DNA from: CAZDQL01 sp964507325
Lineage (GTDB): Bacteria > Planctomycetota > UBA1135 > GCA-002686595
Length of the DNA: 10,058 nucleotides
Assembly: GCA_964507325.1 (NCBI GenBank)
Contig: CAZDQL010000151.1
Location: forward strand, 1-10,058
Direction of reading: 5' to 3'
A model generated the notes under the pieces. That model made no database searches and had not been told where the DNA came from. It worked only from the letters and a program-made list of their open reading frames with translations. Shown here piece after piece: positions 6,602 through 10,058 of this stretch. Numbering within the stretch: position 1 is the first letter of the stretch; each line of letters opens with the position of its first letter. A program made the position numbers and the translations under genes.

Positions 6602-8296
6602 ATGCGAACAACGACTCCCTGCGCCCTGATCCTGTCGCTACTCACCCTGACGGCTGTCGCAACTTCCGACACGAACGATTCCGGCGGCGTACTCATCCCC
6701 GAGCAGGCCGCCTACGACGTGGAGGTCTACCGGCTCGACCTGAAGGTGGACCCGGAGCGCAAGCGCATCCACGGGACCCTGACGATGGGAGCGCGACTGC
6801 TCGCGCCGAGTGCCGAGATCGCGATGGATCTCGACCAGCTCCTGAAGATCGAAGAGCTGGAGGTGACGACCACCGTCGACGGGAAAGCCCGCAAGCTGCA
6901 GCCGCGATACCGGCACGAGCAGGGGCGCATCTGGATTCCCCTCGCAGACGTGCCGGCCGGCGCGCAGCTCGACGTCGCCGTCACCTACGGCGGCGAACCC
7001 CGCGAGGCCAGTCGCCCCCCCTGGGACGGCGGCTTCACCTGGGCCAGCACCGCGTCCGGCCAGCCCTGGATCGCCACCTCTTGCCAGGGGGAGGGGGCGG
7101 ACCTCTGGTGGCCTTGCAAGGACCACCCCTCCGACGAGCCGGAGTCGATATCCCTGCACATCACGGTGCCGGAGCCGCTGGTGGTGGCCACCAATGGTGC
7201 TCCCATGGGGGTGCGCTCGGAGGAGAAGGGGTGGCACACGTGGGATTGGAAGGTGTCCACCCCGATCAACAACTACGGCGTGGCGCTGAACATCGCCCCC
7301 TACGAGACGGTCACCACCGAGTTCGAGAGCGTCGCTGGGGATACCTTCGACTTCACCTACTGGGTGCTCCCCGAGAACCTGGAGAAGGGGAAGAAGGTCT
7401 TCGAGGAGTTCCAGCGCCAGATGCGCTTCTTCGAGGAGGTCTGCGGCCCCTACCCCTTCCGCGCGGACAAGTACGGCGTCGCCGAGACGCCGCACCTGGG
7501 CATGGAGCACCAGACGATCATCGCCTACGGGCACCGCTACCGCGGCGATCCCGACCTGGGCTACGACTACGACTGGCTGCACCACCACGAGCTCTCCCAC
7601 GAGTGGTGGGGCAACCTGGTCACGGCCCTCGACTGGAACGACTTCTGGATCCACGAGGGGGTCGGCACCTACATGCAGGCGCTCTACCTGGAGCGACGCT
7701 TCGGTGAAGAGGCCTACCGCCGCAAGCTGGCCTCCGACCTCAGGCGCGTGATGAACCGGGGTTCGGTGGCACCCCGGGACCCGCGCAGTACCTCGCAGAT
7801 GTACTTCTCCCCCAAGAGCCTCGACGCCCCCGACGGCGACGTCTACTTCAAGGGCTCCTGGATCTGCCACAGCCTGCGCTGGCTGGTGGGGGACGAGGCC
7901 TTCTTCACCATCGTGCGCCGCTGGGCCTACCCCGACCCCGCCTCGGAGACGACCCACGACGGCTCCGCCTGCCGCTTCGCGACCACCGACGAGCTGCTCG
8001 CCATCGCGGAAGAGCACAGCGGCCGCGAGCTGGACTGGTTCTTCGATCTCTACCTGCGCCAGCCGAAGGTGCCCCGCCTGGAGGCGCGGCTCGAGGGCGA
8101 GGTCCTGCACCTGAGCTGGGTCACGCCGGGGGAGCTCCCCTTCCCCATGCCAGTCGAGGTGGAGGTCGACGGCGAGCGCGTGCGCGTGCCGATGCCGGAG
8201 GGCTCCGGTTCGCTCGAGGTGGGCGACGCCGAGTGGAAGCTCGATCCCCTGCGGAACGCGCTGATGGAGCGCAAGCGGAAGAGGCGCGGGAGGTAG
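6602..8296 (+). CDS. Exported M1-family zinc metallopeptidase (aminopeptidase)
   Basis: 564 residues from the ATG at 6602, which has a good SD. The N-terminus is a signal peptide (MRTTTP, a hydrophobic core, AVATS near residue 20), so the enzyme acts in the periplasm or outside. An N-terminal beta domain (about 35-230, 'YDVEVYRLDLKVDPERKRIHGTL') precedes the catalytic domain. The zinc site is intact: HELSH at 329-333 followed after 18 residues by Glu352 in WIHEGVGTY, which is the HExxH-x18-E pattern with 'EWWGN' after it. The substrate motif is GMEHQ at 300-304 instead of the classical GxMEN. Tyr415 in VYFKGSW is the likely transition-state tyrosine. It is much shorter than PepN-type enzymes and lacks their large C-terminal helical domain; this compact form is common in bacteria. 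The last ten residues are strikingly basic (MERKRKRRGR), odd for an exported protein. It probably cleaves N-terminal residues from peptides; specificity is unknown. Confidence 0.9.
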   Translation: MRTTTPCALILSLLTLTAVATSDTNDSGGVLIPEQAAYDVEVYRLDLKVDPERKRIHGTLTMGARLLAPSAEIAMDLDQLLKIEELEVTTTVDGKARKLQPRYRHEQGRIWIPLADVPAGAQLDVAVTYGGEPREASRPPWDGGFTWASTASGQPWIATSCQGEGADLWWPCKDHPSDEPESISLHITVPEPLVVATNGAPMGVRSEEKGWHTWDWKVSTPINNYGVALNIAPYETVTTEFESVAGDTFDFTYWVLPENLEKGKKVFEEFQRQMRFFEEVCGPYPFRADKYGVAETPHLGMEHQTIIAYGHRYRGDPDLGYDYDWLHHHELSHEWWGNLVTALDWNDFWIHEGVGTYMQALYLERRFGEEAYRRKLASDLRRVMNRGSVAPRDPRSTSQMYFSPKSLDAPDGDVYFKGSWICHSLRWLVGDEAFFTIVRRWAYPDPASETTHDGSACRFATTDELLAIAEEHSGRELDWFFDLYLRQPKVPRLEARLEGEVLHLSWVTPGELPFPMPVEVEVDGERVRVPMPEGSGSLEVGDAEWKLDPLRNALMERKRKRRGR

Positions 8297-8299
8297 TCG

Positions 8300-10058
8300 T
8301 CAAGCCTGCTCCACCCGCCCGTCGTCGCGCTCGTCCGCCTCGTAGTCGCGCAGGCGGCGGAACATGCGCCGCAGGTCGAGGAAGCCGCCGATCGCGAACC
8401 ACACCACGACCACCGCGGCGACGCCGAAGATGATCCAGGTCCAGACCCGCCAGTACTCCAGCCACGCGCGGGCCGAGACCGGGTAGATCAGGCAGTAGGC
8501 CGTGCCCACGGCGAAGATCAGCGTCCAGACCAGGGGCCAGGAGATGGTGATCCAGGTCACCCACTTGTCGCGGCCGGAGAACTCCCGGGTGAAGCCGAGC
8601 TTCTCCAGGAACGTCGGCTGTTCGCGCTCGGCGACCTGATCCTCCTCGACGGCGTAGGCGCCGCGGTGCAGGAGCTTGTCGAGGTTGAACTCCCGGCGGG
8701 GCCCGAGCAGGGAGACTCCGACGTAGGACAGGATCGCCGCGACGATCGCCCAGAAGGTGAGGACCTGCCCCGTGAGCGTCTCGCTCTCGTAGACGTACAG
8801 ACCGAGCCGCGCCAGCGGGCTCCACCAGCTATCGACCGCCTCCGCCAGCCACTCGCCCACGAACTTCTGCTTGACCACGATGCCGAAGGCGCTGAGACAC
8901 AGGCCCACGATCATCGCCGTCCACGCCGCGGCGGTCGTTCCTCGCTTCCAGTACAACCCGCCGATGATCGCCGAGCCCGCCCCGCCCACGAAGACCGCCC
9001 CGGTCAGGGCCAGGAACATGGCGATGTACTGGGTCGGCTCGTACCAGAGGCTGAACCAGGTGGCGAAGATCGCCACCGCCAGGATGGCGCTCTTCAAGAG
9101 GCGCAGGTGGGCCCGCGTCGACAGGGGGCGCTTGCGGAAGGGGAGCACCACGTCCTGCACGAAGATCGTCCCCCAGGAGTGCAGGTAGGTGTCGTTGGTA
9201 CTGATGAAGGCCCCCAGCATGGCGGCGCACATCAGTCCCAAGAGGCCCGCGGGCAAGAGCACCGGGATGGCGCTCGGAGTGCGAACCTCGGAGACCAGGG
9301 CCGTGGTCTCGCAGGACGCCAGGGCCTGATCGACCGCTTGGGCCTGGGCCGCGTAGGCCGGGTGGTGCATCAGCGTGCGGATGCAGATCGGCAGCACCAC
9401 GGTGATCAGCATCAGGACGCGGAAGCGCCAACCGTTGAGGATGTTGGCCATGCGCGCCTCGTGGGGGTTCAACGCGGCCGCGTTGTACCCCTGGTCCCCC
9501 TGCCAGGCACGCGCCCCGTAGAACATGATCACGACCGAGATCAGCCAGTACCAGACGTCGAAGTGGACCTCCTTGCCGATGTCGAAGGGGTCGACCAGCG
9601 ACTTCCCGGCCAGGGGATTGGCCTCCAAGCCGGGCTTGACCCACTCCCCCTGCCAGACGTCGCCCATCACGGTGTCGGCGATGTACTGCCAGGGGATGGT
9701 CCACAGCAGGAAGAAGATCACCACCAGGAAGACGATGTGGCCGAAGATCCCCTGCAGGAAGTCGGTGACCATGATCGCCACCTGGCCGCCGAGGAAGACG
9801 AAGGCCAGGGCGGTGCCCATCAGGACCAGCATCACCACCGGGAAGGTGTGGACGGTGGTGCCCGCGATGATCATCGTCTCCGGGAAGCCGCAGATCGCCA
9901 TGAAGAAGCGCGCCGCGACCCCGGGGAAGATGCCGTAGTTGATGATCCCCGACAGGAAGGCCACGCAGCCGCTGAAGACCCGGAAGGAGCGGCTGTAGCG
10001 CATCTCGAAGAACTGCGCCAGGGTCAGGGCCCGCGTGCGGCGGAAGCGGTAGATCACC
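8300..10058 (-). CDS. Sodium/solute symporter (SSS family), N-terminus outside the window
   Basis: 585 residues are visible. The frame is open to the right edge, so the GTG at 10057 is not the start; the first two helices or so are missing. The visible part begins with 'LTLAQFFEMRYSRSFRVFSG', the typical SSS segment between helices 2 and 3, and continues with about ten more hydrophobic helices. A TM8-like region reads AAMLGAFISTNDTYLHSWG, where small hydroxyl residues are expected to form the sodium site. Next come 'DVVLPFRKRPLS' and the 'GAGSAIIGGLYWKRGTT' segment. After the core helices a soluble linker (roughly bases 8560-8700, with EEDQVAEREQ) is followed by two further helices and a charged tail (RRLRDYEADERDDGRVEQA). 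It imports an organic solute by sodium coupling; the substrate cannot be read from the sequence. It converges on the peptidase gene with a 3-base gap. Confidence 0.88.
   Translation of the reverse strand, partial: VIYRFRRTRALTLAQFFEMRYSRSFRVFSGCVAFLSGIINYGIFPGVAARFFMAICGFPETMIIAGTTVHTFPVVMLVLMGTALAFVFLGGQVAIMVTDFLQGIFGHIVFLVVIFFLLWTIPWQYIADTVMGDVWQGEWVKPGLEANPLAGKSLVDPFDIGKEVHFDVWYWLISVVIMFYGARAWQGDQGYNAAALNPHEARMANILNGWRFRVLMLITVVLPICIRTLMHHPAYAAQAQAVDQALASCETTALVSEVRTPSAIPVLLPAGLLGLMCAAMLGAFISTNDTYLHSWGTIFVQDVVLPFRKRPLSTRAHLRLLKSAILAVAIFATWFSLWYEPTQYIAMFLALTGAVFVGGAGSAIIGGLYWKRGTTAAAWTAMIVGLCLSAFGIVVKQKFVGEWLAEAVDSWWSPLARLGLYVYESETLTGQVLTFWAIVAAILSYVGVSLLGPRREFNLDKLLHRGAYAVEEDQVAEREQPTFLEKLGFTREFSGRDKWVTWITISWPLVWTLIFAVGTAYCLIYPVSARAWLEYWRVWTWIIFGVAAVVVVWFAIGGFLDLRRMFRRLRDYEADERDDGRVEQA

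Noticed and set aside
6638..8110. 490-codon open frame on the minus strand within the metallopeptidase gene
   Set aside because: It is antisense to an M1 peptidase with an intact zinc site and a good SD. The antisense translation shows no motif.

Overview
The window comes from a GC-rich bacterial genome, with G or C at most third codon positions. It is most likely a planctomycete-type organism. The best clue is the secreted protein at 839-1756. Its C-terminal half matches, from memory, a module with the pattern 'C-x-N-S-T-G ... LNDL ... PFGNGWLCLG ... HFQAWFRDP' that recurs in exported proteins of high-GC Planctomycetota such as the Saltatorellus/Poly30-like lineages. The large sodium/solute symporter with the motif ISTNDTYLHSWG and extra C-terminal helices fits the same group. 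This is a recognition call without a database search, and Myxococcota or another deep high-GC phylum is not excluded.

Layout, left to right. (1) 1-842, +: C-terminal part of an HDOD-domain signalling protein, cut by the window edge. (2) 839-1756, -: a secreted two-domain protein convergent with it; the two stop codons share one CTAG. (3) 1757-1954: a divergent intergenic region with a candidate promoter. (4) 1955-3415 and 3412-5139, +: two TPR-sulfotransferase genes joined by an ATGA overlap. (5) 5146-5952 and 5949-6527, -: a FetAB-type ABC pair (permease and ATPase) joined by a GTGA overlap. (6) 6528-6601: a short divergent spacer. (7) 6602-8296, +: an exported M1-family zinc metallopeptidase. 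(8) 8300-10058, -: a sodium/solute symporter cut by the right edge.

Coding density is very high. There is no gene-free stretch above 300 bases. The three convergent junctions have a 4-base overlap, a 6-base gap and a 3-base gap, which leaves no room for intergenic terminators. I saw no tRNA, rRNA, CRISPR array, insertion sequence or phage gene.

Most of the genes are ordinary housekeeping or transport functions and do not form one pathway. The exception is the sulfotransferase pair. The first gene keeps every recognisable PAPS-binding and catalytic position. The second has seven near-perfect 34-residue TPRs and the same fold, but the key Arg and Lys are both Cys, the 3'-phosphate-binding Arg and Ser are lost, and a C-terminal motif is deleted. 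Only the putative catalytic Glu remains. The pair therefore looks like an active enzyme co-translated with a pseudo-sulfotransferase or repurposed partner, and it is the best candidate here for undescribed biology.
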